A DNA stretch of 6,499 nucleotides from Methanoregulaceae archaeon (GCA_028679405.1 JAJRBP010000006.1:1-6499); one strand, 5' to 3'. Positions 1-6,050 are shown, counted from the stretch's first letter. Numbers and translations are program-made. The notes: generated by a model from the letters alone, not told the origin.

Positions 1-1
1 A

Positions 2-844
2 CCGGCCGAGGTTATCCACCGGTTCATGAGGGATTACTCCGACCAGGAGGAGTTCGAGATCCCCGAGATCGGGGAACCGCTCCTCTCGGCCAGGGATGTG
101 GTGAAGCGGTATATCTCCGTCGACAGGGGTGTGGTCAGGGCGGTAAACGGGGTCACGTTCGATGTCAGCACCAAGGAGATCTTTGGGATTATCGGGAAGA
201 GCGGTGCGGGCAAGACAACCCTGTCGAGAATTATTTCCGGGATCATCGAACCTACTTCCGGAGAGATGAACCTCAAGATCGGGGATGAGTGGGTTGACAT
301 GACCAAGGCGGGGATCGAGAACCGCGGGCGGGCAAAAGGATATATCGGTCTCCTCCACCAGGAATACGACCTGTACCCCCACCGGACTGTCCTCGATAAC
401 CTGACGGATGCGATCGGACTCGAGTTTCCAAAAGAACTTGCAATCAGGAAGGCGGTCATCACCCTCAGGATGGCCGGGTTCCAGGAAGATAAGAGCAGGG
501 ATATCCTCGAGCGGTTCCCATCGCAACTCTCGGAAGGGGAACGTCATCGTGTTGCGCTTGCGCAGGTCCTGATCCGCGAGCCAAAACTCGTCGTCCTCGA
601 CGAGCCCACCGGAACCATGGACCCGATCACGAAGATCGACGTGAAGCACTCGATCATGCATGCCAGGGACGAGATGGACGAGACCTTCATCGTGGTATCA
701 CACGACATGGAGTTCGTGAAGGACACCTGCGACAGGATCGCCCTGATGAGGGGCGGCAAGATCGTCCAGATCGGAAAGACTGCCGAGGTCCTCAAGAGTC
801 TTACCGAGGATGAAAAGGCGGTCATGGGAAAGGCCGCCCCATAA
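2..844 (+). CDS. atwA: Methyl-coenzyme M reductase activation component A2, C-terminal ABC ATPase half (5' partial)
   Basis: This is the ATPase that powers reductive activation of MCR (Ni(II) to Ni(I) F430) in the methanogen cytoplasm. Component A2 is known as a soluble protein of about 530 residues with two ABC cassettes and no membrane domain. The frame is open from the window edge, so the ATG at 26 is not the start; about 280 residues, the second cassette, are visible. Counting from that ATG as residue 1: Walker A GKSGAGKTT (57-65), Q-loop Gln112 in LLHQEYDLYP, signature LSEGERHR (168-175), Walker B LVVLDEP (188-194) and switch His226 in VVSHDME. The signature reads LSEGE instead of LSGGQ. 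All catalytic elements are intact. No transmembrane segment is visible. The cassette alone could be any ABC ATPase; the run of Mmp genes behind it makes A2 the clear choice. It stops 12 nt before mmp3. Confidence 0.93.
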   Translation, partial: PAEVIHRFMRDYSDQEEFEIPEIGEPLLSARDVVKRYISVDRGVVRAVNGVTFDVSTKEIFGIIGKSGAGKTTLSRIISGIIEPTSGEMNLKIGDEWVDMTKAGIENRGRAKGYIGLLHQEYDLYPHRTVLDNLTDAIGLEFPKELAIRKAVITLRMAGFQEDKSRDILERFPSQLSEGERHRVALAQVLIREPKLVVLDEPTGTMDPITKIDVKHSIMHARDEMDETFIVVSHDMEFVKDTCDRIALMRGGKIVQIGKTAEVLKSLTEDEKAVMGKAAP

Positions 845-856
845 AGGACCTGTCCG

Positions 857-2374
857 ATGATCTCTGTTCGCCGTGACGGGGAAGAGATCAGGCTGGAAAA
901 GGGGGCCACACTGGGAACGCTCCTTACAGGGCACGATTTTTCCAGGGTCGTCGCAGTGATCCGTCCCGGTGCCCGGGAATCAGCCACCACGCAAAACCTC
1001 CGGCTTTCCACCACTGAGGGGGAAATAGTCGTGGAGAACGCCGGGGAGAGGACCTTCCCCCAAATCCCGGTCGATCATCTCGCAATACGGTGGGAAGACA
1101 GGTACGCGGCGGCATTCGGACCGTTCGAAAGCGATGTCCTGCCGGCTCGGCGTGAGCATGTGTACGAGCGGGGCGATATGATCCTCGGGTGCGGGGGGTA
1201 TGACCCGAAACAGTCGTTTCTTCTCTTCTCCCGCCTCCGCCACTCTGCAGACCACGGTGCCGGGAGAGACGGGGGGATTATCGGCAGGGTGGTGAGCGGA
1301 CGAGGGGTGCTCGACCGGTTCATACCGGGCGACAGGATCACCGCGATCGCCCCTGTCGTCTCCTGGGCGGATACGACCCGGTCGTTCACGACGAACGACA
1401 GGGCTCTCGTCCTCGAGGACGGGATGGAGGTGATCTCGCGGATCGATATCACTGCCCAGGGGTACTCTCCCGGGGAGATCGAGACAAGCGGGGCCCGGAC
1501 GGTCGAACACTTCCTCTATACTCTCCAGAGCGGTCGTTTTTCGGTGGCGAGGGCTTCGAGCACCCATATCAGGGACGAGCTCAAGGAGGGGACAGATCTC
1601 CCGGTCGAGCTGACGATGCCGAGGAGAGAGGGGACCGTGACCGTGAGGACAAGGGGGAAGTCGAGGGGCAGCATCTATATTTACCGGGCAGATATCCCCG
1701 GGAGCCCGCATCACAGTGTGGTAGGCCAGGTCACCCACGGTATAGAGATCGCAAAACTTGCCAGGGAGCACGACGTATTCACGGTCAATATTACCCCTGA
1801 AAGGTTCGACCTGGTGGGAAGCCCGCTGGACAAGGCCCTGGCTGTCGCGGGCGAGAGAAAAATCCTGGCAAAACCCGACCACGCGGGAAGTGACCGGATC
1901 GTCGTGGGACAGGACCCAGGAACGACACTCGAAGCCCTTGCGCAGGAGAGTGTCTCCCTCACGACGGCGCCCCTCCACGAGGTGATCGACATCGAGCTCG
2001 ATGATTCCCGTGCACCCCAGACCTGTGCGGTATTCAGGGAACTCACCGGCCTGAATGTCCACCTTGTCGGGCGGATCCCTCTCTACTTCTCTTTTGAGGA
2101 CGTTTTCCTCTTCAAGCCGAAGGTTCCTGCCGGTGTGAAGATCGTCCCGGAGAATACACCGGAAGGAGAGGTCCAGGCGGGCGTGCTGGCCATGACAAAC
2201 GATGCCCGGAGGGGAGCCGGTATGGTCGGAGTCCGGACAAAGCCGAACCGCGAGTTCGGCCCGACTTCCGAGCCGTTCGAGGGTACGAATGTGATCGGAA
2301 GGGTGCGTGATCTCGAAAAACTCGGGGGATTTGCCGAGAAAGAGACGGTGTATATAAGGGAAGTGCATCCATGA
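857..2374 (+). CDS. mmp3: Methanogenesis marker protein 3 (Mmp3), MCR activation complex subunit
   Basis: Mmp3 (505 aa, usual length for the family) is reported to copurify with the MCR activation complex; its exact role is unknown. Residues 1-50 look like a small beta-grasp fold, with the pattern V-R-x-D-G-E followed by GATLGTLL, as in MoaD/ThiS-like proteins. The rest seems to hold three divergent cyclophilin-like units (about 55-166, 195-313, 374-503). Each ends in a related element: GGIIGRVVSGRGVLDRF (139-155), SVVGQVTHGIEIAKLA (287-302) and NVIGRVRDLEKLGGFA (478-493). The third also has the typical opening IELDDSRAPQTCAVF and the FGPTSEP stretch of TM1367-like cyclophilin-like proteins. 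Cysteines are C112 (in LGCGGYDP) and C390; RHSADHG (128-134) adds histidines. The start follows atwA by 12 nt with only a weak Shine-Dalgarno (AAAGGA, 843-848). The stop overlaps the mmp6 start by 4 nt. Family assignment is firm; the domain reading is my inference. Confidence 0.92.
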   Translation: MISVRRDGEEIRLEKGATLGTLLTGHDFSRVVAVIRPGARESATTQNLRLSTTEGEIVVENAGERTFPQIPVDHLAIRWEDRYAAAFGPFESDVLPARREHVYERGDMILGCGGYDPKQSFLLFSRLRHSADHGAGRDGGIIGRVVSGRGVLDRFIPGDRITAIAPVVSWADTTRSFTTNDRALVLEDGMEVISRIDITAQGYSPGEIETSGARTVEHFLYTLQSGRFSVARASSTHIRDELKEGTDLPVELTMPRREGTVTVRTRGKSRGSIYIYRADIPGSPHHSVVGQVTHGIEIAKLAREHDVFTVNITPERFDLVGSPLDKALAVAGERKILAKPDHAGSDRIVVGQDPGTTLEALAQESVSLTTAPLHEVIDIELDDSRAPQTCAVFRELTGLNVHLVGRIPLYFSFEDVFLFKPKVPAGVKIVPENTPEGEVQAGVLAMTNDARRGAGMVGVRTKPNREFGPTSEPFEGTNVIGRVRDLEKLGGFAEKETVYIREVHP

Positions 2375-2844
2375 AGGAATACATACCCGTTGCGAAGGGG
2401 ACGGTGACAAAATACGTGTTTATCGAGTCGGTCTCGATGACCCCGGGGGATCTTGCGATCCGGGCATACGAGATTTCGCAGGGCGCCATGATCAAGGAGA
2501 CCTGCTTCGGGCTCCAGGTGACAGGAACCGCGGATGAGGTCGACAGGATCGTCGGGGCACTCAGGGCTCTCGACCCGGATCATATCTTTGTCAAGGACCG
2601 GGGATTTCCCCCCGGGGACCCCAGGCGCTGCCGGGCGGACCGAGGAGGTGCCAGGCCGGGGTTTCACGGGCATGAGTTCGAGATGTCGCTGATCAGGCAT
2701 GTTTCTGCAGGGCTTGAACACATAAGGGAAGGAAAGGATTCGGAGAAGACAGAGCCGGCTCCCGCGGCACTACCTCCGGAAGACAGGGATAAGAAGCTCG
2801 ATGCCTCCCGGCTGAAGAAGATTATCGAGGCGCTGGAGTCGTAA
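2371..2844 (+). CDS. mmp6: Methanogenesis marker protein 6 (Mmp6)
   Basis: A 157-residue soluble protein of the Mmp6 family, nearly restricted to methanogens and of unknown function. The N-terminal 70 residues read as a small alpha/beta domain (VTKYVFIES, then an amphipathic helix, then KETCFGLQVTG and a helix ending DPDHIFVKD). The recognisable family core is the motif KDRGFPPGDPRRCR (75-88), followed by GGARPGFHGHEFE (92-104). C45 and C87 both lie in these conserved-looking segments and H99/H101 follow, so metal or cluster contact is possible but not shown. The last 40 residues, rich in Glu, Lys, Pro and Ala, look disordered before a short terminal helix (DASRLKKIIEALES). The ATG overlaps the mmp3 stop (ATGA), so translation is probably coupled. 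The mmp5 start follows after 1 nt, and the two genes form a middle pair between the known complex subunits. Confidence 0.88.
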   Translation: MKEYIPVAKGTVTKYVFIESVSMTPGDLAIRAYEISQGAMIKETCFGLQVTGTADEVDRIVGALRALDPDHIFVKDRGFPPGDPRRCRADRGGARPGFHGHEFEMSLIRHVSAGLEHIREGKDSEKTEPAPAALPPEDRDKKLDASRLKKIIEALES

Positions 2845-2845
2845 G

Positions 2846-3292
2846 ATGGCAAAAATTTTCATTTACCCCGGGACGAGCCTCATCCTCTCCGACCTCGTCG
2901 CCAGATTCGGACACACGCCGCTCGGCGCAGCGATGGCGATACGTGAGCGTGTCCAGACCGCCGGGTTTGAGTCTCCTCCGCTCCAGATAACCCCTGAAGA
3001 ACCGAAGAAAGGTCTGAAATACGCGGCGGTCGAGGTGCCTTCCGGAGTACGGGGAAGAATGGCCCTGTACGGGCCCATGATCGACGACGCGGATGCGGCG
3101 ATCATCGTCAACGAGGCCGACCTGTCTTTCGGTTGCATGGGTTGTGCCCGGACGAACGAGCTCCTTGTGTTCCTCGTGAAAAAACGCGGGATCCCTGTCC
3201 TCGAGCTCATGTACCCACGGACGGATGAAGAGGGAATCGCGTTCGTAAAAAGGATCAGGGACTTTCTTGAGAATCTGGGGAGGAAGGAATGA
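2846..3292 (+). CDS. mmp5: Methanogenesis marker protein 5 (Mmp5), CxxC protein
   Basis: A 148-residue soluble protein of the Mmp5 family; function unknown. It starts with a short beta strand ([16 protein letters not shown]), then a helix that is probably exposed. A second alpha/beta half begins near residue 70 with [20 protein letters not shown]. The notable feature is the C-M-G-C pair at residues 97-100 in [15 protein letters not shown], placed at a strand end and followed by the helix [12 protein letters not shown]. This is the type of position used by thiol-redox or Fe-S binding sites. The C-terminal part ([15 protein letters not shown]) ends in an amphipathic helix. No signal peptide or membrane segment is present. 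The gene begins 1 nt after mmp6 with GGAG at 2835-2838 upstream, and its stop overlaps the mmp15 ATG by 4 nt. The partner is unknown; the next gene, an ATP-driven reductase, is a reasonable candidate (inference). Confidence 0.87.
   Translation: MAKIFIYPGTSLILSDLVARFGHTPLGAAMAIRERVQTAGFESPPLQITPEEPKKGLKYAAVEVPSGVRGRMALYGPMIDDADAAIIVNEADLSFGCMGCARTNELLVFLVKKRGIPVLELMYPRTDEEGIAFVKRIRDFLENLGRKE
3277..3283 (+). promoter_or_regulatory. Strong Shine-Dalgarno for mmp15
   Basis: GGGGAGG sits 5 nt before the ATG at 3289, inside the last codons of mmp5. It fixes the mmp15 start at the ATGA overlap and thereby includes the unusual N-terminal domain in the main product. Confidence 0.7.
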
Positions 3293-4527
3293 CCGGTAAG
3301 GTTCGGATAGCCCAGCTCTCGTGCGGTCCCGAATACAGCGGCGTCCAGAAGGAGATCGAGGATGCAGCAGGATCGGTGGATGCGGAGATCTTCTTCCCGG
3401 ACATCTCGTTGAAGGAGATCAAAAAGAGTTTTGCAGAGTTCGGGCTCGACGTCAGGAGCCCGGACCTCAAGCTCGCGATCGCCAGGGCCAAGGCGCTTGT
3501 TGAAGGCAGGATCGAAGCGGACGCCGTCTTCATCGCGACCTGTTTCAGGTGCGCCGAGGCGGCGATCGTGCGGAACGAGCTCCGTCACTATATCGCATCA
3601 AACTCGAAGCTCCCCGTGGTCAGTTACTCCTTCACCGAACGTACCACGTCAGGCACCCTCCTCACGAGGATGGAGGCGCTTACCACAATCGCCCGAAGGA
3701 GGGCCCTCCTTGCCAGGGAACGACAGGAAGGGCTGACAATGGGGATTGACAGCGGTTCCGCCACCACGAAGGCGGTCGTGATGCGGGAGAACGAGATAAT
3801 CGGGACCGGCTGGCTGCCGACCACCGGGGTCATCGACAGTGCCGAGAAGGTCATCGAGCTCGCCCTTGCCCAGGCGGGAGTGAACCGCGGGGATATCCAG
3901 GCAGTCGGGACGACCGGCTACGGCAGGTTCCTCGTTGGGGACCACGTCGGAGCTGACCTGATACAGGAGGAACTCACCGTTAATTCGAAAGGAGCGGTCT
4001 TCCTTGCAGATACCCAGCACGGACCGGCGACCGTGATCGATATCGGCGGGATGGACAACAAGGCGATCAGCGTGATGGACGGAATCCCCGGTACCTTTAC
4101 CATGGGAGGGATCTGTGCCGGGGCGAGCGGGAGGTTCCTCGAGATGACCTCGAAGCGCCTCGGGGTCGACATCACCGAGCTCGGGCCGCTTGCGATGAAG
4201 GGGATGGCCCGCCAGGTCCCGATGAACTCGTACTGCATCGTGTTCGGGACCCAGAGCCTCGTGAACGCGCTTGCTGCAGGGAGTTCCCCCGAAGATGTGG
4301 CTGCTGCAGCGTGCCACTCGGTTGCAGAGCAGGTCTTCGAACAGCAGCTCCAGGAGGTGGATATCAAGGAGCCGGTCCTGATGGTCGGGGGGACCTCGCT
4401 CATACAGGGGCTCGTTCATGCGATGGGAGAGCTCCTGCAGACCGAGATCGTGGTACCCCCCTACTCCCAGTACATCGGCGCAGTGGGGTCAGCCCTCCTG
4501 TCCTCGGGATTCCTGAAGGAGCGTTAG
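3289..4527 (+). CDS. mmp15: Methanogenesis marker protein 15 (Mmp15), 2-hydroxyacyl-CoA dehydratase activator-like ATPase
   Basis: Residues 150-412 form an ASKHA ATPase domain of the BadF/BadG/BcrA/BcrD/HgdC group, whose members hydrolyse ATP to push one electron to very low potential through a [4Fe-4S] cluster held between two subunits. Seen: phosphate-1 loop [11 protein letters not shown] (151-161), GTTGYGR (207-213), phosphate-2 [10 protein letters not shown] (249-258), adenosine motif VLMVGGTS (363-370). The two cluster cysteines of HgdC have counterparts at C276 ([13 protein letters not shown]) and C316 (NSYCIVFG). Residues 1-148 are an extra N-terminal region with C12, C85 and C88 (ATCFRCAE) that resembles the C-terminal part of HgdB-type dehydratase subunits. 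Oddities: DIGGMD where DIGGQD is usual, and LTVNSKGA where activators usually have a His. Length fits Mmp15 (about 400 aa). ATG overlaps the mmp5 stop with a strong Shine-Dalgarno, GGGGAGG (3277-3283). The substrate is unknown; a low-potential reductase for MCR activation or its clusters is my inference. Confidence 0.92.
   Translation: MTGKVRIAQLSCGPEYSGVQKEIEDAAGSVDAEIFFPDISLKEIKKSFAEFGLDVRSPDLKLAIARAKALVEGRIEADAVFIATCFRCAEAAIVRNELRHYIASNSKLPVVSYSFTERTTSGTLLTRMEALTTIARRRALLARERQEGLTMGIDSGSATTKAVVMRENEIIGTGWLPTTGVIDSAEKVIELALAQAGVNRGDIQAVGTTGYGRFLVGDHVGADLIQEELTVNSKGAVFLADTQHGPATVIDIGGMDNKAISVMDGIPGTFTMGGICAGASGRFLEMTSKRLGVDITELGPLAMKGMARQVPMNSYCIVFGTQSLVNALAAGSSPEDVAAAACHSVAEQVFEQQLQEVDIKEPVLMVGGTSLIQGLVHAMGELLQTEIVVPPYSQYIGAVGSALLSSGFLKER
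4516..4521 (+). promoter_or_regulatory. Shine-Dalgarno for mmp17
   Basis: AAGGAG lies 6 nt before the ATG at 4528, within the end of mmp15. The stop TAG of mmp15 directly abuts this ATG, so terminating ribosomes can restart at once. Confidence 0.65.
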
Positions 4528-5106
4528 ATGGCCTTCGATTATTTCGAGGTCGAATGCCCGGAACAGGTCGGCGGGGAGTACTATCGCCGCCTCGCAGGGG
4601 TTGTGCTCCTCGACCACGACCTCGTGAAGGTGATCTCGAAGCTGCATATCCTCATCGACCCCCGTGTCCCGATCTTCGTTGCGACAGGGGTGACGAGGAA
4701 ACTCCCGCCGCCGGTGAAGGTCGGTGATATTGCAGCCGTGAATATCCAGGGTGAGAAGGTCGTCCTCTCGATCGGGGACGAGACACACCTTGCGGCCCTT
4801 CTCCGGCTCCTGTGGGACCGGTTCGGGAAGGAACGCGTGGACCAGCCGGACCGTTTCACCGTTCTGATGCAGCTTACCCCGGGGGAGTCCGAAGGGATCG
4901 AGGAGATCGTGGTCACGGACCCGAGCGAAACGCTCTACAAAGATCTTATCTATGCTCTCCAGACGATCGCACCCGAGGGGTTCAAGGTCCGTCGCCAGTA
5001 TTACGGGCAGGGCAGGTTCTACTTCGTCGCCAGCGAGAATACCCTCCCTGACGACATCCTGACCCTGGTCCGCGAGAAATTCGCCCTCATGGGGGAGTCG
5101 CTGTGA
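4528..5106 (+). CDS. mmp17: Methanogenesis marker protein 17 (Mmp17), MCR activation complex subunit
   Basis: A 192-residue soluble protein of the Mmp17 family. Mmp17 has been found with A2, McrC, Mmp3 and Mmp7 in preparations of the MCR activation complex; its own activity is unknown. The chain reads as alpha/beta: FDYFEVECPE, a helix, then strands around ILIDPRVPIFVATG (41-54), KVGDIAAVNIQ and KVVLSIGDE, and a long helix LAALLRLLWDRFG. A basic, aromatic segment KVRRQYYGQGRFYFVASEN (153-171) precedes the last helix. C10, in the segment VECPE, is the only cysteine, so any Fe-S contact would have to involve it or be shared with a partner. The ATG follows the mmp15 stop with no gap, preceded by AAGGAG (4516-4521), and the stop overlaps the mmp7 GTG, so stoichiometric production with Mmp7 is likely. 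The family assignment rests on sequence recognition plus the invariant-looking neighbourhood. Confidence 0.88.
   Translation: MAFDYFEVECPEQVGGEYYRRLAGVVLLDHDLVKVISKLHILIDPRVPIFVATGVTRKLPPPVKVGDIAAVNIQGEKVVLSIGDETHLAALLRLLWDRFGKERVDQPDRFTVLMQLTPGESEGIEEIVVTDPSETLYKDLIYALQTIAPEGFKVRRQYYGQGRFYFVASENTLPDDILTLVREKFALMGESL
5091..5097 (+). promoter_or_regulatory. Shine-Dalgarno deciding the GTG start of mmp7
   Basis: GGGGGAG ends 5 nt before the GTG at 5103. No ATG in this frame is nearby, so this site is the main evidence for a GTG start and for the 4-nt overlap with mmp17. Confidence 0.65.
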
Positions 5107-6041
5107 TCCTCGTCCCGATTACTTACAAGGGCGGGATATACCGTCACGACGAGGTCGTGGACCTGATCGAGGACCTCGGTGGATACATCATCCAGAAACA
5201 CGCGATAGCCGGGGAGATCGTGATCCAGGCCCTCGTCCCGCGGGACGACATCGAGCTGATACGGCGCGTGGGGAAGCCGCTCATGGGGGATGTGACCCCT
5301 GCCCCGCTTGTCGGCACGGAGATCGCGGTAGTCAGCATGAGCCTCGAGATCCACCACCTCCCGCATGCCTCGTGTGATATAGCCGAATATATCAGGAGAA
5401 ACGGTGCAAAGACGAATATGGTCGGTCTTGCCCGGGGATTCGGGAAAAGGGTTGCACAGCTGAACGACGAGGAGCGGGACGTGATCAACGAGCATGACCT
5501 TGCGATCTACATGCTTGGGAACTTCGGGACATGCATCGAGCAGAAATTCCCGGTGCTCCGGAGGGGAATCGACATCCCGATCGTGGTGTGCGGGGGCCCG
5601 GACAAAGAGACGCTTCAAAAAATTATCGATCCGCCGGTCGACGGGTACGTGGGGAACGTCGGGCGCTTCATGCACCGGACGAAGGAGGCGGAAGAGCTGA
5701 CAAAACTCGACGAGATCGTGGCCGAAGTGACCAGCGTCCTCGACCATCGCCGCGAGGAGATCGCGAAAGACCCGCTCTCGGTCTCGCCCGCAAGGCTCAT
5801 GGAGGTCATCGAGGAACAGGTGCCCGACATCGGGGATGTCACCTCCCCGACACCGATCACCGTGCAGATCGCCGGCCTCCGGGTGAAGCTCCCGTACGAT
5901 ACCTTCGCCGACCAGGTGAAGGCCGCCGGGATCGAGGGGGGGATCACGGTCGGAGATGTGGCCGACGTCCTCCCTTCACGGATGCGGGACTACATCCTCG
6001 TGCGGATAAAACCGTTCTCGGAGACGAATATCGTCGTATAA
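5103..6041 (+). CDS. mmp7: Methanogenesis marker protein 7 (Mmp7), McrC-related MCR activation complex subunit
   Basis: A 312-residue soluble protein of the Mmp7 family, reported in the MCR activation complex. Residues about 70-165 resemble McrC, the accessory protein of the mcr operon: GTEIAVVSMSLEIHHLPHAS with C91 just after it, then NEHDLAIYMLGNFGTC (129-144) and IDIPIVVCGG (156-165). C91 and C163 seem to match two McrC cysteines (PVCE and IIVC as I recall them); C144 is extra. The HHLPH cluster is at 84-88. The first 65 residues and the tail after about 170, including a helical part (194-240) and a final strand-rich domain, extend beyond McrC. Start is GTG, overlapping the mmp17 stop; GGGGGAG at 5091-5097 and the lack of a nearby in-frame ATG (next Met is residue 61) support it. 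Last gene of the operon. A role in handing electrons or Fe-S clusters to MCR is known for the complex, not shown for this subunit. Confidence 0.9.
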   Translation: MILVPITYKGGIYRHDEVVDLIEDLGGYIIQKHAIAGEIVIQALVPRDDIELIRRVGKPLMGDVTPAPLVGTEIAVVSMSLEIHHLPHASCDIAEYIRRNGAKTNMVGLARGFGKRVAQLNDEERDVINEHDLAIYMLGNFGTCIEQKFPVLRRGIDIPIVVCGGPDKETLQKIIDPPVDGYVGNVGRFMHRTKEAEELTKLDEIVAEVTSVLDHRREEIAKDPLSVSPARLMEVIEEQVPDIGDVTSPTPITVQIAGLRVKLPYDTFADQVKAAGIEGGITVGDVADVLPSRMRDYILVRIKPFSETNIVV

Positions 6042-6043
6042 AA

Positions 6044-6050
6044 TTTTTTT
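6044..6050 (+). terminator. Poly-T transcription terminator of the mmp operon
   Basis: Seven consecutive T, immediately preceded by AAAA (6040-6043), begin 2 nt after the mmp7 stop. Archaeal RNA polymerase ends transcripts at such U-tracts without needing a hairpin, and I see none here. The run stands out sharply from the GC-rich surroundings. On the opposite strand the same block offers only four T (6043-6040), a weak signal for the convergent gene. Confidence 0.65.

Noticed and set aside
1674..1684. An AT-rich patch (ATCTATATTTA) inside mmp3, resembling a promoter element.
   Set aside because: It encodes the strand SIYIYR of the second cyclophilin-like unit and has no gene start downstream at a suitable distance.
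2351..2357. TATATAA just before mmp6, resembling an archaeal TATA box.
   Set aside because: It encodes the end of mmp3 (VYIRE), and a transcript starting about 25 nt downstream would begin inside mmp6, beyond its ATG. No B-recognition element was evident.
1976..2365. Mmp3 as an active peptidyl-prolyl isomerase because of its cyclophilin-like C-terminus.
   Set aside because: The cyclophilin active-site arrangement (F-H-R and following Q-G-G-D type motifs) is not seen; the likeness is to the TM1367-type fold, which has no established isomerase activity.
980..2410. A 476-codon open frame on the minus strand opposite mmp3.
   Set aside because: It is a mirror of the mmp3 codon bias in GC-rich DNA. 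The translation is rich in Arg, Pro, His and Asp without a recognisable fold, and the plus-strand gene is a clear family member.
3649..4419. A 256-codon minus-strand open frame opposite mmp15.
   Set aside because: Low-complexity translation, no plausible start context, and it overlaps a gene with well-preserved catalytic motifs.
5019..5747. A 242-codon minus-strand open frame opposite mmp17 and mmp7.
   Set aside because: Same kind of shadow frame; Asp/His/Arg-rich translation that fits no family, lying across two recognised genes.
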